DNA of 51,617 nucleotides from Nostoc sp. UCD121 (GTDB lineage Bacteria; Cyanobacteriota; Cyanobacteriia; Cyanobacteriales; Nostocaceae). The notes under the pieces were generated by a model. The model saw only the letters and a list, made by a program, of their open reading frames with translations. It did not search any database and was not told the origin of the DNA. A program made the translations under genes and the position numbers. Shown piece by piece: positions 1-8,972 of this stretch. Where the stretch lies: NCBI RefSeq assembly GCF_014222285.1, contig NZ_JACKZS010000031.1, forward strand, positions 1 through 51,617, given 5' to 3'. The first letter of the stretch is position 1, and each line of letters begins with the position of its first letter.

Positions 1-371
1 ATAGATGAAAACAGAGCTTTAGACCGAACAATGATAATTCAAGGCTTTTGAGGATTTCTTATCCCGAACTCAGGTTAAATTAGTTGGTAAATTAGCTGGT
101 GTACTAGTGCTGTACTAGCACTAGTGAAAAGTGATCGCTCCTGCCTCTGTATAAAAAAGTAGCCATCCCTGTGTTGGTTAACTACACATCCTAAAGTACT
201 TGTAACTCATCCGCTCAGATAATATATACAATTCTCTATTTGTATAAAAGTATAGACAATTATTTATGCTATCAATAAAAATTTTTATTCGGCATACGTC
301 TAATGATAGATAGATTTTATTAAGCTAATAGTTTAGATTTGTAACAAGTTACACAGAACTAGGTAAAGCAC
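1..371. other. Upstream region of the fasciclin gene
   Basis: No coding region is supported in this AT-rich stretch. It contains a clean hairpin at 103-125, with 9-bp arms ACTAGTGCT/AGCACTAGT around a 5-nt loop, and then a long AT-rich leader up to the start codon at 372. The hairpin could end an upstream gene outside the window or be a small dispersed repeat; no T-run follows it. The promoter of the fasciclin gene must lie here, but no convincing -35/-10 pair could be assigned. Confidence 0.4.
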
Positions 372-773
372 ATGGCCAACATAATTGACACTGCTACTAA
401 TAACGGTTCTTTCAATACTCTAGTTGCAGCAATCCAAGCGGCTGGTCTGGTAGATACACTGAATGGCAATGGCCCATTCACCGTATTTGCACCCACTGAT
501 GAAGCGTTTAACAAGCTTCCAGCAGGTACAGTAGACGCACTACTTCAAGATATTCCTAAGCTGAAGAAAATCTTGACCTATCATGTAGTCTCAGGAAAGG
601 TACTGGCTGCTGATGTAGCTAAACTGAAGACAGCTAAAACAGTTGAAGGTTCAGAAGTAAAAATTGACGCTTCTAATGGCGTAAAAATCAATGATGCAAC
701 AGTTGCAGCAGCAGATGTTGCTGCTGATAACGGTGTCATCCACGTAATTGACACAGTTTTGATTCCTGCATAA
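372..773 (+). CDS. Fasciclin (FAS1) domain protein
   Basis: A 133-residue protein consisting of one FAS1 domain and almost nothing else. The H1 motif is visible as [14 protein letters not shown] (about residues 36-49), followed by the central LTYHVV and the C-terminal H2 motif [16 protein letters not shown]1 domains mediate adhesion and protein-protein contacts, usually outside the cell. This copy has no signal peptide or lipobox, so it is cytosolic or uses an unrecognised route; single-domain leaderless FAS1 proteins of this length are common in cyanobacteria. The start ATG follows AGGTAAAG. The gene stands alone and is followed by a hairpin terminator. The family assignment is firm; the physiological role is unknown. 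Confidence 0.93.
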   Translation: MANIIDTATNNGSFNTLVAAIQAAGLVDTLNGNGPFTVFAPTDEAFNKLPAGTVDALLQDIPKLKKILTYHVVSGKVLAADVAKLKTAKTVEGSEVKIDASNGVKINDATVAAADVAADNGVIHVIDTVLIPA

Positions 774-810
774 GCAAACTTCAGAATAGCGAATGCTATT
801 TCTGGGGTGG

Positions 811-834
811 CGACTACCTGTAGTCGTTTCTTTA
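811..834 (+). terminator. Likely intrinsic terminator of the fasciclin gene
   Basis: Stem CGACTA / TAGTCG around loop CCTG, followed by a T-rich stretch (GTTTCTTTATT). A second imperfect hairpin lies just before it, about 782-804. Placed 38 bp after the fasciclin stop and convergent with sfsA. Confidence 0.55.
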
Positions 835-928
835 TTAAAATCTGGTTGAATGTTTTTTAGTAAACACCAACTACCAACAAATCCATCTAGATAGTATCTA
901 GATGGATTTATTGTTTAATTAAGTGTAA

Positions 929-1651
929 TTAAATTTTTAGTTTTGCTAAACCCAAATAACGGATACCTTCGGGAGAAATATCAAAACGGCAAGGTAGGAC
1001 TTCTAAACCAAGAGCGATCGCATCACGCAATAATTTACCATAGACAGGATCTGTGCGATCGCCAGGGGAAAACTCTGTACAATCACCGCGATTAATGAAG
1101 TAAAGCATCACCGCACGAGTTAGAGGTAGTAACGCCATTAGTTCTCGCAAGTGCTTTTGTCCTCTTGTAGTTTCTGTGTCGGGAAATAAAGCTAGTCTCC
1201 CCTCAGACAAAGTTGTATTTTTCACTTCTAAATAAATCGAGCGTTCCTCATCACTCCCCGTCAAGAAGAAATCCACTCGACTTTTTTTATCTAGTCCATA
1301 AACTACCTCGCCCTTGATTTGGCTATACTCACCCAATTCTGGGAAAAGATATTTTGCCAAAGCTAGCTTTACCACCCGATTGGGCAAAAAAGTATTTATG
1401 CCTACCCAAGTTGGCTCATTGTCATGTACTTGAATTAGTTCTAAAGTGTAAGCCAATTTGCGGTTAAGATTATCACTTTTGGAAAGCTGTACAGCACTTT
1501 CGGGAGTTGATACACCAGTCATTGGCCCTGTATTAGGACAGTGTGCTGTCACTATTTCGCCAGAAGTAAGTTGAACGTCAGCAAAAAACCGCTTGTAACG
1601 CTTGAGTAAAATACCCGGATACAAAGGTGGGTAACGATAAAGCCAATCCAT
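929..1651 (-). CDS. sfsA: SfsA family protein (sugar fermentation stimulation homologue)
   Basis: A 240-residue protein matching the full usual length of SfsA. The N-terminus has the OB-fold-like start (YPPLYPGILLKRYKRFFADV) and the HCPNTGPMTG motif at about residues 37-46. The C-terminal nuclease-like fold shows SRVDFFL and YLEVKNTTL (E and K of a PD-(D/E)XK-like core), then FPDTETTRGQKHLREL. E. coli SfsA was named for an effect on maltose metabolism and binds DNA; its biochemical role is still uncertain and a nuclease activity is inferred from the fold. The gene is monocistronic, convergent with the fasciclin gene and divergent from the dioxygenase gene. Confidence 0.93.
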   Translation of the reverse strand: MDWLYRYPPLYPGILLKRYKRFFADVQLTSGEIVTAHCPNTGPMTGVSTPESAVQLSKSDNLNRKLAYTLELIQVHDNEPTWVGINTFLPNRVVKLALAKYLFPELGEYSQIKGEVVYGLDKKSRVDFFLTGSDEERSIYLEVKNTTLSEGRLALFPDTETTRGQKHLRELMALLPLTRAVMLYFINRGDCTEFSPGDRTDPVYGKLLRDAIALGLEVLPCRFDISPEGIRYLGLAKLKI

Positions 1652-1778
1652 TATTATAAAACCTTGTTGCTGCTAGTAAATATACGTCGATTCCTTACCC
1701 AGCGAACTCTCAACAGCAAATATTTTCAGCAGCGACTTCACTATGCGACAGAAATCAAGCAACTTTACATATCATAGA

Positions 1779-1806
1779 TTGTCAACTTTTGTAGTCAAAT
1801 TGACAA
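1779..1806. promoter_or_regulatory. Inverted repeat upstream of the dioxygenase gene
   Basis: TTGTCAA and its exact reverse complement TTGACAA are separated by 14 bp. The right arm contains a perfect -35-like TTGACA (1800-1805), and TATACT lies at 1827-1832, though the 21-bp spacing is too long for a standard promoter. The repeat sits in the divergent spacer between sfsA and the dioxygenase gene and could be an operator. This is inference from position and symmetry only. Confidence 0.3.
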
Positions 1807-1880
1807 CATAGTAATAAAAAGTAGCATATACTAAGTATTATAAAGCTCCCATCAAAAATCCGGGAGATTTTCAATGTGCA

Positions 1881-1886
1881 AGGAGG
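1881..1886 (+). promoter_or_regulatory. Strong Shine-Dalgarno that fixes the dioxygenase start
   Basis: AGGAGG lies 8 nt before the ATG at 1895. An earlier in-frame ATG at 1874 would place this ribosome-binding site inside the gene, so 1895 is the better start. Confidence 0.7.
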
Positions 1887-1894
1887 TAAATCCT

Positions 1895-2563
1895 ATGCAA
1901 AAATTGGGGACAGCAACGGAATTAGAATATGCTTTTCTGTTTACTCTAAGAAAAGTAAATTCAATCAATTTAGAAGATTTCAAGCAATTTTTTAGTAATA
2001 TGCCTATTGATCCTTACATCAAAGGCAAATATCGTTCCAGAAGATTATCTCGGTTCACAGCTTCTGGAAATGAGTTAGTCAAATTACCTCATGGCTACTT
2101 TTTTCAAAGTAAAGAGCATAATCCATTAGTAGGCGATATAAAAAGAGAGTTTGCAGAATTAGATGATGCACTAATAGAACTTGATACTTTTAAAAATATT
2201 GTCTTGGCATTTAGTGATTCTTGTAAACTTCACCCTGAAGCTGAAATTGGAGTTCATCAAATTAGAATTAGTTGTTCACCAGATAATTTTAGTAATCCAG
2301 CACCTGAAGGTATCCATCAAGATGGTACTGATTTTATTGGGATCTTTTCAGTGCATAGAGATAATATTCAAGGTGGAGAAACACATTTATATACTGCCAA
2401 AAGACAAAAACCTGTGTTTAGTAAAGTTCTAAATCCAGGGGAACTTTTATTAGTCAATGACCACGAATTTTTCCACTTTGCCAATCCCATAAAGCCACAA
2501 ACTGAAGCTCAAGGAAGTTGGGATGTTTTTGTACTAACTTCTCCTAGCTTACTTTCAGAATAA
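1895..2563 (+). CDS. 2-oxoglutarate/Fe(II) dioxygenase family protein
   Basis: A 222-residue protein resembling the 2OG-Fe dioxygenase family (PF10014 type) that includes bacterial free L-amino-acid hydroxylases such as isoleucine dioxygenase. The iron ligands are visible as the HQD in GIHQDGTDFIG and the distal His in DHEFFHFANPI, with GGETHLY and PGELLLVND supporting the double-stranded beta-helix. It probably hydroxylates a small substrate, perhaps an amino acid; the substrate cannot be read from sequence. The start at 1895 is chosen because of the AGGAGG at 1881-1886. The gene is monocistronic, with an inverted repeat upstream and a clear terminator downstream. Confidence 0.82.
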   Translation: MQKLGTATELEYAFLFTLRKVNSINLEDFKQFFSNMPIDPYIKGKYRSRRLSRFTASGNELVKLPHGYFFQSKEHNPLVGDIKREFAELDDALIELDTFKNIVLAFSDSCKLHPEAEIGVHQIRISCSPDNFSNPAPEGIHQDGTDFIGIFSVHRDNIQGGETHLYTAKRQKPVFSKVLNPGELLLVNDHEFFHFANPIKPQTEAQGSWDVFVLTSPSLLSE

Positions 2564-2602
2564 TTCTAGTTAACTGTAAATATTTTACAATCTACAAGAT
2601 AT

Positions 2603-2638
2603 GGGGAATTGCATTTAGTCAGTTCCCCAGCTTTTTTA
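2603..2638 (+). terminator. Intrinsic terminator of the dioxygenase gene
   Basis: Stem GGGGAA / TTCCCC with a 14-nt loop, followed closely by a run of six T (AGCTTTTTTATTT). Located 40 bp after the stop codon. Confidence 0.75.
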
Positions 2639-3200
2639 TTTATGATTATAAATAATCGGGGTGAAATTGATTTCTGGAGCTATCAAACTAGAACTTAAAT
2701 TTCAATTAATAAAACTGCAAATTTTTGTATTTATACTTATTTTTTAAAGAGAATCTGCAATTACTAGTTAAACTCAGCAGATTGCTTAATTTTGTGTTGC
2801 TATTGTAAAAAGATATAGCGATTCCCGACCTAGTGAGGTACGTTTTCAAAGCTACTAAACTTGGTAAACAAGATTTGGGTATATCTCACTAGACTAGGAA
2901 ACGCCATAAATGAGCTATCTGTTGTGAGAATTATAATTTTCTTTAATATAAATTGTTATTAGACTAATCAAATTCTTAGCCGATATTTTTACTAAACCTA
3001 ATTCCAAAAGCTGGAGGTTACAATATTTAATTGGTGATCCCGCCAATAAAATTTACCGTGTGTGTTCGTTTTAATTCACTGCAAATCCGAAATGAACCAA
3101 AGCCACGCTGAATACTTAGAATATTAAGAGTGAGTGGATAGGTTAGGCTACGAAGCAAGCTTGCTGGAATTCAACTAACTGAATCAACCAAACAAATGCT
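2639..3200. other. Intergenic region before the TPR gene
   Basis: AT-rich spacer of about 560 bp with no supported gene on either strand. It must hold the promoter of the TPR gene. Near 3145-3170 there is a short GC-richer motif (GGCTACGAAGCAAGCTTGC) like the scattered small palindromic pieces found elsewhere in the window. No other structure is seen. Confidence 0.4.
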
Positions 3201-4469
3201 ATGAATGACGAATTTTACAATAGAGGATTGGAAAAGGCTAGGCGAAAAGACTACGCCGGAGCAATCGAGGAATTTAGCCATGCTTTACAACTGACACCTT
3301 ACTTTACCGAAGCTTACTTGCAAAGGGGTTTAGCATATTATGACTCAGGAGTAATCCTTAAGGCTGTTTCAGATTATACTGAAGCTCTGAAACTTAATCC
3401 TGAGAGTGTAGAGGCGTATTATTGTCGTGCATTGGCTAGGGTGGCGCTGAAAAACTTAGCGGGGGCGCTGGAAGATGTTGAACGTGCTATTCGTCTCAAT
3501 CTCAATTATGCTGCGGCTTATAATCTGCGCGGAATGGTGCGGCGCAAACAGGGTTATATTCAAGATGCGATCGCTAATTTTAAAAAAGCTGCACAATTAT
3601 ATCTAGAACAACAAGATAAAGAAAACTGTCGTCTGTGTCTAGAACGAATTAAACAGCTACAACCCCAAGAATTACCTGTTGTACAACAATCGCATTCCGC
3701 AAATGCGCCGATTTTATCCACCAATGATTATTTCACGCAATTATTAGAAAAGGCTGAAAAAGGAGATACTCAAGAGGCACTGGCCGATTTAAACTGGGTA
3801 TTGAAAGCCGATTCACAAGATGCCCAAGCTTACTGCTGTCGTGGGGTTGTGCGTTGTAAGATGGGAAATTATCGAGAAGCGATCGCAGATTTTAATCAAG
3901 CATTGCGACTCAATTTTCAAGATGCCATTGTTTATCGCAACCGAGGCAAAGCCCGTTCTATATTGGGAGATCATCAAGGTGCGATCGCGGATCTTAATCA
4001 AGCACTCCAGATGCAACCACAAGATCCTCTAGTTTATATTGCCAGAGGTAATGCCTATCGCACAACGGGCAACTATCTGGGTGCAATTCAAGATTACACC
4101 CAAGCGCTGCAAATAAATCCTGATGATGCTCAAGCTTACTACAATCGTGGCATTGCCTTTACTTGTTTAGAAGAAATTCAAAACGCCGTGGAAGATTATC
4201 AACGGGCGGCGAGTATTTTTTGTGAACAAGAAGACTGGGGAAATTATCAACAAGTTTTAAGTAGCCTAGAAAAAATCCAAAAATTTAGTCCCCAGTCAAA
4301 AAAGCAAAAGTATAACATGCTACATCAGCGACTTTTGGGCATGGTTGGGGGATATTGGGAAATTGCCGAAAGATTGATTCAGCAAAAACAGGATTATCAT
4401 CCTGGAATGTCAGACGAATGGTATTTGCAAAGAGTGATTGATGATTTAGAACGCGATCGCGGTAGATAA
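3201..4469 (+). CDS. Tetratricopeptide repeat (TPR) protein
   Basis: A 422-residue protein made of two TPR blocks (about residues 1-130 and 175-340) joined by a linker. The repeats are classical, for example YYNRGIAFTCLEEIQNAVED and AYLQRGLAYYDSGVILKAVS, with the usual A-Y-RG-A pattern. TPRs form a superhelical scaffold for protein binding; no catalytic domain is present. The C-terminal 60 residues, ending with DEWYLQRVIDDLERDRGR, are not TPR-like and look like a separate helical tail. There is no signal peptide, so the protein is probably cytosolic. The gene stands alone and is convergent with the radical SAM gene. The partner is unknown. Confidence 0.9.
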   Translation: MNDEFYNRGLEKARRKDYAGAIEEFSHALQLTPYFTEAYLQRGLAYYDSGVILKAVSDYTEALKLNPESVEAYYCRALARVALKNLAGALEDVERAIRLNLNYAAAYNLRGMVRRKQGYIQDAIANFKKAAQLYLEQQDKENCRLCLERIKQLQPQELPVVQQSHSANAPILSTNDYFTQLLEKAEKGDTQEALADLNWVLKADSQDAQAYCCRGVVRCKMGNYREAIADFNQALRLNFQDAIVYRNRGKARSILGDHQGAIADLNQALQMQPQDPLVYIARGNAYRTTGNYLGAIQDYTQALQINPDDAQAYYNRGIAFTCLEEIQNAVEDYQRAASIFCEQEDWGNYQQVLSSLEKIQKFSPQSKKQKYNMLHQRLLGMVGGYWEIAERLIQQKQDYHPGMSDEWYLQRVIDDLERDRGR

Positions 4470-4548
4470 AATATGAAGAAGGCAGGAGGAAAACTGGCCT
4501 CTACAATAACTATTTTCATTCATAAATGCCACTAGCTATAAACGTAAA

Positions 4549-4574
4549 TTCACCCGTACAAGTGTACGGGTGAA
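4549..4574. terminator. Perfect palindrome between convergent genes
   Basis: Arms TTCACCCGTACA and TGTACGGGTGAA are exact reverse complements around AG. It lies in the gap between the converging TPR and radical SAM genes, so it may terminate both transcripts, but no long T-run follows on either strand. A protein-binding site is the alternative. Confidence 0.4.
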
Positions 4575-4616
4575 GATGCGATCAATCACTTGCGATTGGC
4601 TTATCTGTTACCGTGT

Positions 4617-6215
4617 TTAACTAACTACCGCTTCAGCTTTTTCCTCTGCTTTTTCCTTCACTAGTACATAAGGCGTTTCTGCACCTTGTGCGAGATATTC
4701 AGCTAGCTGACTTTCAATTTGATCGCGCACAATTTGGCGATATTCTAGAAAATGCTCGTTGTGGGCGCAAGCAGAGATGTAATGCTCAATCACTCCAGGG
4801 TTACGCTTGAGAATGCTAAACAAATGGTGCCAGAACTTCCAACGGGTTTCCCGTTTGATTCCTTGTCGCCAAATTACAATCAACAACGCTTTGACAACTA
4901 TCCACTCTGGCATTTTTGCTGGCGCTTTCCAACTCGGCAAACCCATCATTAAGAAACAGCGATAGGTGCGATCCAAGTAATTTACTGGGTCGTATAAAGT
5001 ACAAAACGCTTCAACATATTCTCTAGCAAGTTCTTCTAACGGACGGGTGGGCAAGAAGTTCATCAATGTTGTCTGGTTGATGTTGCCATCTTGATTTTCC
5101 CGCAGCCGCCCTTCCTTTTTCAGACGATGCCAAAGCGCTGTATTAGGTAACGCTTGCAACATTGCAAAGGTAGTAGAGGGAATAGCTGCTTGTTCAGCAA
5201 AGCGGACAATGCGATCGCCTGCGCCTGCTTTTTCGCCATCAAAGCCGATAATAAACCCAGCCATTGGGCGCAATCCCGCTTTGATGATGGTTTCCACTGC
5301 CTCAGTTAGAGAACTGCGAGTATTTTGAAACTTCTTGGTCATTTGCAAACTATCCTCATCCGGCGTTTCGATTCCCAAAAACACCGCCGAGAAACCAGAC
5401 TCAACCATTAACTCCAACATTTCTGCGTCTTGGGCTAAGTCAATTGAAGCTTCAGTGTCAAATCGGAAGGGATATTTGTGTTCTGCCATCCAGACTTTTA
5501 ACTCTTTCAGCAACAATTTTACATTTCGTTTGTTGCCAATAAAGTTGTCATCCACCATGAACACACCCCGTCGCCAACCCAATTCATAGAGGCAATCTAA
5601 CTCTGCTAACAATTGTGCCGGAGTTTTGGTACGTGGTTTGCGTCCGTAGAGAACAATAATGTCACAAAATTCGCACTGGAAGGGACACCCGCGCGAAAAC
5701 TGCACCGACATCATGTCATAAGCATTCAATTCCAATAAATCAAAGCGGGGTATTGGTGTACTTGTGACATCAGGTTTTTCTGTGGCGCGGAAAGTGCCAG
5801 ATGTATCTCCCCGTTGAACTGCCTCAATAAACATGGGCAGAGTGATTTCCCCTTCATCCAGAATCAGAAAATCTGCGCCAACATTTTCAACTTCGTGAGG
5901 TACAGAGGTGGGGTAGGGGCCACCAACTGCGACTAACTTGCCACGTTTTTTGGCTTCCTGGATTTGCTCAAGTAAATCTTGCTTCTGGACAATCATCGCA
6001 GAGAGAATTACTATATCTGCCCATGCCCACTCTTCTTCTGTTGCTTTGCGGATGTTGCGATCGACCAGCTTGAATTCCCACTCTTGGGGCAGAATCGCCG
6101 CTACTGTGACTAAACCCAGAGGTGGTAATAAAACTTTGCGGTCGACTAACTCTAAGATTTTTTCATAAGACCAAAAAGTTTTAGGAAATATTGGATACAC
6201 TAACAAGATTCGCAT
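4617..6215 (-). CDS. B12-binding-domain radical SAM protein (DUF4070 type)
   Basis: A 532-residue enzyme with an N-terminal cobalamin-binding-like Rossmann domain (about 1-140), a radical SAM core carrying the [4Fe-4S] motif C177-x3-C181-x2-C184 in RGCPFQCEFCD, and a C-terminal region of the DUF4070 kind. VFMVDDNFIGN, FLGIETPDE and AGFIIGFDGE are conserved core motifs. The classical DxHxxG cobalamin His motif is not obvious, as in many members of this class. Such enzymes carry out radical methylations or other C-C chemistry; hopanoid C-2 methylase (HpnP) is a distant relative, but this cannot be assigned here because no hopanoid genes are near. The tail is rich in Glu, Lys and Ala. Monocistronic. 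Confidence 0.88.
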   Translation of the reverse strand: MRILLVYPIFPKTFWSYEKILELVDRKVLLPPLGLVTVAAILPQEWEFKLVDRNIRKATEEEWAWADIVILSAMIVQKQDLLEQIQEAKKRGKLVAVGGPYPTSVPHEVENVGADFLILDEGEITLPMFIEAVQRGDTSGTFRATEKPDVTSTPIPRFDLLELNAYDMMSVQFSRGCPFQCEFCDIIVLYGRKPRTKTPAQLLAELDCLYELGWRRGVFMVDDNFIGNKRNVKLLLKELKVWMAEHKYPFRFDTEASIDLAQDAEMLELMVESGFSAVFLGIETPDEDSLQMTKKFQNTRSSLTEAVETIIKAGLRPMAGFIIGFDGEKAGAGDRIVRFAEQAAIPSTTFAMLQALPNTALWHRLKKEGRLRENQDGNINQTTLMNFLPTRPLEELAREYVEAFCTLYDPVNYLDRTYRCFLMMGLPSWKAPAKMPEWIVVKALLIVIWRQGIKRETRWKFWHHLFSILKRNPGVIEHYISACAHNEHFLEYRQIVRDQIESQLAEYLAQGAETPYVLVKEKAEEKAEAVVS

Positions 6216-6543
6216 GTAGTATCAATCCTCACACTTTGATTGTTATCCCACTCTAACGAAAATAAAGAGCTATTGACTTTTTATTAAAGTTGTTTTATCT
6301 TAGCACCGATATTTTTCCCTTTAATCGGCGGCTAGCGGCTAGAATTCTTGCAGCTAATCGGCAAAAAGAAAAGCATCTTGAAACAGGAATCACGAGATTT
6401 CTGGTTTCTCTAACTACGACTAGGCTACAAACTAAATTCATATCAGTCGGACTTAGGCTAATATGGTTCGGTTAAGGTAAGAGACGCGATTTATCGCCGT
6501 CTCTACAAATGACCGTTATCATTAGCAAATAATAGATATTTTC
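6216..6543. other. Intergenic region with a dispersed palindrome
   Basis: This 328-bp spacer lies upstream of the radical SAM gene and downstream of the epimerase gene. It holds one copy of the dispersed GAGACGCGAT palindrome (6481-6506). A TTG-started reading frame of 61 codons at 6290-6475 shows no family resemblance and is not accepted as a gene. Confidence 0.4.
6481..6506. repeat. Dispersed palindromic repeat, copy 1
   Basis: GAGACGCGAT, TTATCG, then CGTCTCTAC: an imperfect palindrome of the family found at 17061, 27251, 39025, 49603 and 49813. It lies 38 bp past the stop of the epimerase gene, so it could also act as a transcript-end hairpin. Confidence 0.7.
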
Positions 6544-7500
6544 TCAATCAGCACGTTCAACGCCACTAATTTTTAAAACATCGCTCATGGTTGCACAATA
6601 ATTTGGCAAACCAAAACTATTGGGGTTGATGAATTTTTCATAAGTAAAATGCCGATAGTTCATGCAAAATCTATCCCAAGCAGCCATCTGAATGCGGAAT
6701 AGAACAATAATCAAATTAGCCAATGCTATAGATATAGGAATGCGAAAGTAAATCTTTTTGCCCAGATAAGCACAAACTTCTTCTACTGCTTGATTAGCAG
6801 TTAACGGTGCTTGACCCAAAACAAGCCGACGTGGTTGATCGTTTTCGGCAGGATGATCAATTAAATATTGCACTACAGTAGCAATATCTCGTCCGTGGAT
6901 AAAGTGAAAACTGCCATCTGCTTCTAAAAAGCGAATTATATTAATATATTTTGTCACCTCTGGAATGCCAGATGTGACAGCAGAATAGGGTTTATTGGTA
7001 TCACCGCCCAATACTACAGTCGGAAAAACTGTGGTAATTTTGGGTGCGATCGCTAATTTTTCTTTTTTATGTAAGCAGTCATATTTGGAACGGATGTAAT
7101 CTGTCCCAATTTCCCCAGCTTCTTTTAATGGTTGATTGTGGCTATCTAAAACGCTAGCTGTCGAAAAATAAATTACCTGCTGGCAACGTTCTGGATCTAG
7201 CAGTTCCAGCAACTCTATAGTCTTGACGACATTAATATCAAATGTATTATCACCACCCCAAGCTGTGGCTGTGAGTACTGCTGTATCAATTGTGGATAGC
7301 AAATCGGCAAACTGGCGAATATTTTGCATATCACCTTGCAAAATGTTGATACCCGAACGCGCCTTAATATCAACTTGCAGTTTATTTGGGTTCCTGACTA
7401 GCAGATACAGTTCGTGATCTGTTTCCTTAATTAAGGCTTCTGTTAAATAATGACCTACACAACCACTTGCACCAGTCACTAAAATCCGTTTCTGGCTCAT
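6544..7500 (-). CDS. NAD(P)-dependent epimerase/reductase (extended SDR)
   Basis: A 318-residue Rossmann-fold protein of the extended short-chain dehydrogenase/reductase superfamily. The nucleotide-binding motif is GASGCVG at residues 10-16, and the catalytic YxxxK is visible as YIRSK, preceded by STASV supplying the Ser. A GDM/D segment (LQGDMQNIRQF) sits at the usual adenine-binding position. The C-terminal third has a hydrophobic stretch (ISIALANLIIVLF) that may associate with the membrane. Likely substrates are nucleotide sugars or isoprenoid- or flavonoid-like ketones; the sequence does not decide. It is followed downstream by the dispersed palindrome and preceded by heptanucleotide repeats. 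Confidence 0.85.
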   Translation of the reverse strand: MSQKRILVTGASGCVGHYLTEALIKETDHELYLLVRNPNKLQVDIKARSGINILQGDMQNIRQFADLLSTIDTAVLTATAWGGDNTFDINVVKTIELLELLDPERCQQVIYFSTASVLDSHNQPLKEAGEIGTDYIRSKYDCLHKKEKLAIAPKITTVFPTVVLGGDTNKPYSAVTSGIPEVTKYINIIRFLEADGSFHFIHGRDIATVVQYLIDHPAENDQPRRLVLGQAPLTANQAVEEVCAYLGKKIYFRIPISIALANLIIVLFRIQMAAWDRFCMNYRHFTYEKFINPNSFGLPNYCATMSDVLKISGVERAD

Positions 7501-7516
7501 ACTAAGATTTTAATAA

Positions 7517-7694
7517 GTTAGGAGTTAGGAGTTAAGAGTTAAGAATTAAGTTAAAAGTTCCGAATCAGGAGTTATTAATAAAGTTAGGAGTGAGGAGTTA
7601 AGAATACAAAAATAGCTCTGTACCTCACAACTGATAACTTCATAACTCATAACTCCTAACTCATAACTCATAACTCATAACTCATAACTCTAAC
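7517..7694. repeat. Inverted arrays of heptanucleotide short tandem repeats
   Basis: The left array (about 7517-7551) repeats TAGGAGT/TAAGAGT heptamers. The right array (about 7641-7694) repeats TAACTCA-type heptamers in the complementary orientation, so the two halves can pair into a long imperfect hairpin. The array runs directly into the stop codon of hemE. Such STRR heptamers are characteristic of heterocystous cyanobacterial genomes. Related arrays occur at 27187-27245 and 26551-26583. Confidence 0.8.
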
Positions 7695-8751
7695 TTTTAA
7701 CTCCTGCAAGATTCAATTCCTTTGCGGTTTCAAAGAAGAAAGCGACATTTTCTTCGGGAGTTTCTGGTAAGACACCATGACCGAGATTGAGAATATGACC
7801 CCAATTGCCAGCTTTGCGAACGGTATCAAGAATGCGATCGCGGATAAACTGTTTAGAGCCGAATAGCACGCCTGGGTCAAGATTTCCTTGAACTTTAACT
7901 TGCTTGCCCAATCTTGCCCGTGCGTCTGCCATATCCACTGCCCAGTCTACACTGACAATATCAGCGCCAGATTGCCCCATTCTTTCCAACACACCCGCAC
8001 TACCACTAACTAGCAAAATCAATGGTGTATCGGGGTGGGTTTGCTTGACTTGCTGGAAAACTCGCTGCTGATAAGGGAGAGCAAAGGTGTCATAATCTTG
8101 AGGACTCAATTGACCCGCCCAAGAATCAAACATTTGCACAACTTGAGCGCCACAGTCAATTTGGTAACGGGCATAAATGGCGATCGCATCTGCTAACTTA
8201 GATAACAGTTGATGCAAGATCGTCGGGTCTGAGAATGCCATGTTTTTGATGATGGAATAGGTTTTAGAACCTTTTCCTTCCACCGCATAAGCTGCTAACG
8301 TCCACGGCGCACCCACAAAACCTAACACCGTTGATTTATCTCCGACTTCAGAGCGCAACGATTGTAAGATTGTCTTGATAAATGGTAGAGCTGCTTCTGG
8401 TTCTAAGGGATGCAGAGCATCAATTTGCTCTTGAGTGCGGAGGGGTGAGTGAATGATTGGCCCTTTACCTTCGGCGATGTCCATGTCAATACCCAAACCA
8501 GGTAATGGGGTGACAATATCAGAAAATAAAATTACTCCATCTGGTTGGAAGGCTTTCCACGGTTGCAAAGAAACTTCAATTGCTACATCTGGAATTTCCG
8601 AGCGATCGCGAAACGAAGGATACTTATCTCTTAAGTCTCGATATGCTTTCATATATCGTCCTGCTTGTCGCATCATCCATACAGGGGGACGATCTACTAC
8701 TTCACCACGAGCAGCGCGTAAGAGATGAGGAGTTGTTGAAGAAACACCCAT
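7690..8751 (-). CDS. hemE: Uroporphyrinogen decarboxylase
   Basis: A 353-residue enzyme of full family length that removes four acetate carboxylates from uroporphyrinogen III to give coproporphyrinogen III, at the branch leading to haem and chlorophyll. The N-terminal signature [14 protein letters not shown] is present, with its two Arg residues for substrate carboxylates, and the second signature region contains [20 protein letters not shown] carries the essential Asp. [10 protein letters not shown] near the C-terminus is also conserved. No cofactor is needed and the enzyme is cytosolic. The gene appears monocistronic; its stop codon lies within a heptamer repeat array, which is unusual but leaves the protein intact. 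Confidence 0.97.
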   Translation of the reverse strand: MGVSSTTPHLLRAARGEVVDRPPVWMMRQAGRYMKAYRDLRDKYPSFRDRSEIPDVAIEVSLQPWKAFQPDGVILFSDIVTPLPGLGIDMDIAEGKGPIIHSPLRTQEQIDALHPLEPEAALPFIKTILQSLRSEVGDKSTVLGFVGAPWTLAAYAVEGKGSKTYSIIKNMAFSDPTILHQLLSKLADAIAIYARYQIDCGAQVVQMFDSWAGQLSPQDYDTFALPYQQRVFQQVKQTHPDTPLILLVSGSAGVLERMGQSGADIVSVDWAVDMADARARLGKQVKVQGNLDPGVLFGSKQFIRDRILDTVRKAGNWGHILNLGHGVLPETPEENVAFFFETAKELNLAGVKS

Positions 8752-8972
8752 TTATTACTTCATCCTAAGTCACAATTTTTATGCCACTGTTTAGCTTATC
8801 ATTCAGGGATTACGCTTTATTAGCAAGTTGTCAGCAAAAGCCCTAGTCCCTTTACACCAAAGGGAAATCGGGTCGGAAATGGGATAAAACAAGAATTAAC
8901 AAAGAAAGTGGAATATAAAAGAATTTCGTCACTCTTTTGTGTTGTCTCCACTCTCTACTCCCTTAATTTCCT

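Noticed and set aside
2181..2432. 83-codon plus-strand frame inside the dioxygenase gene
   Set aside because: Out-of-frame shadow of the dioxygenase; AT-rich Ile/Leu/Lys composition.
4617..6215. Identification of the radical SAM protein as hopanoid methylase HpnP
   Set aside because: The architecture is shared by a broad family and no hopanoid genes are nearby; only the family level is supported.
6290..6475. 61-codon TTG-started frame
   Set aside because: No ribosome-binding site, no domain, and an amino acid composition typical of translated non-coding DNA.
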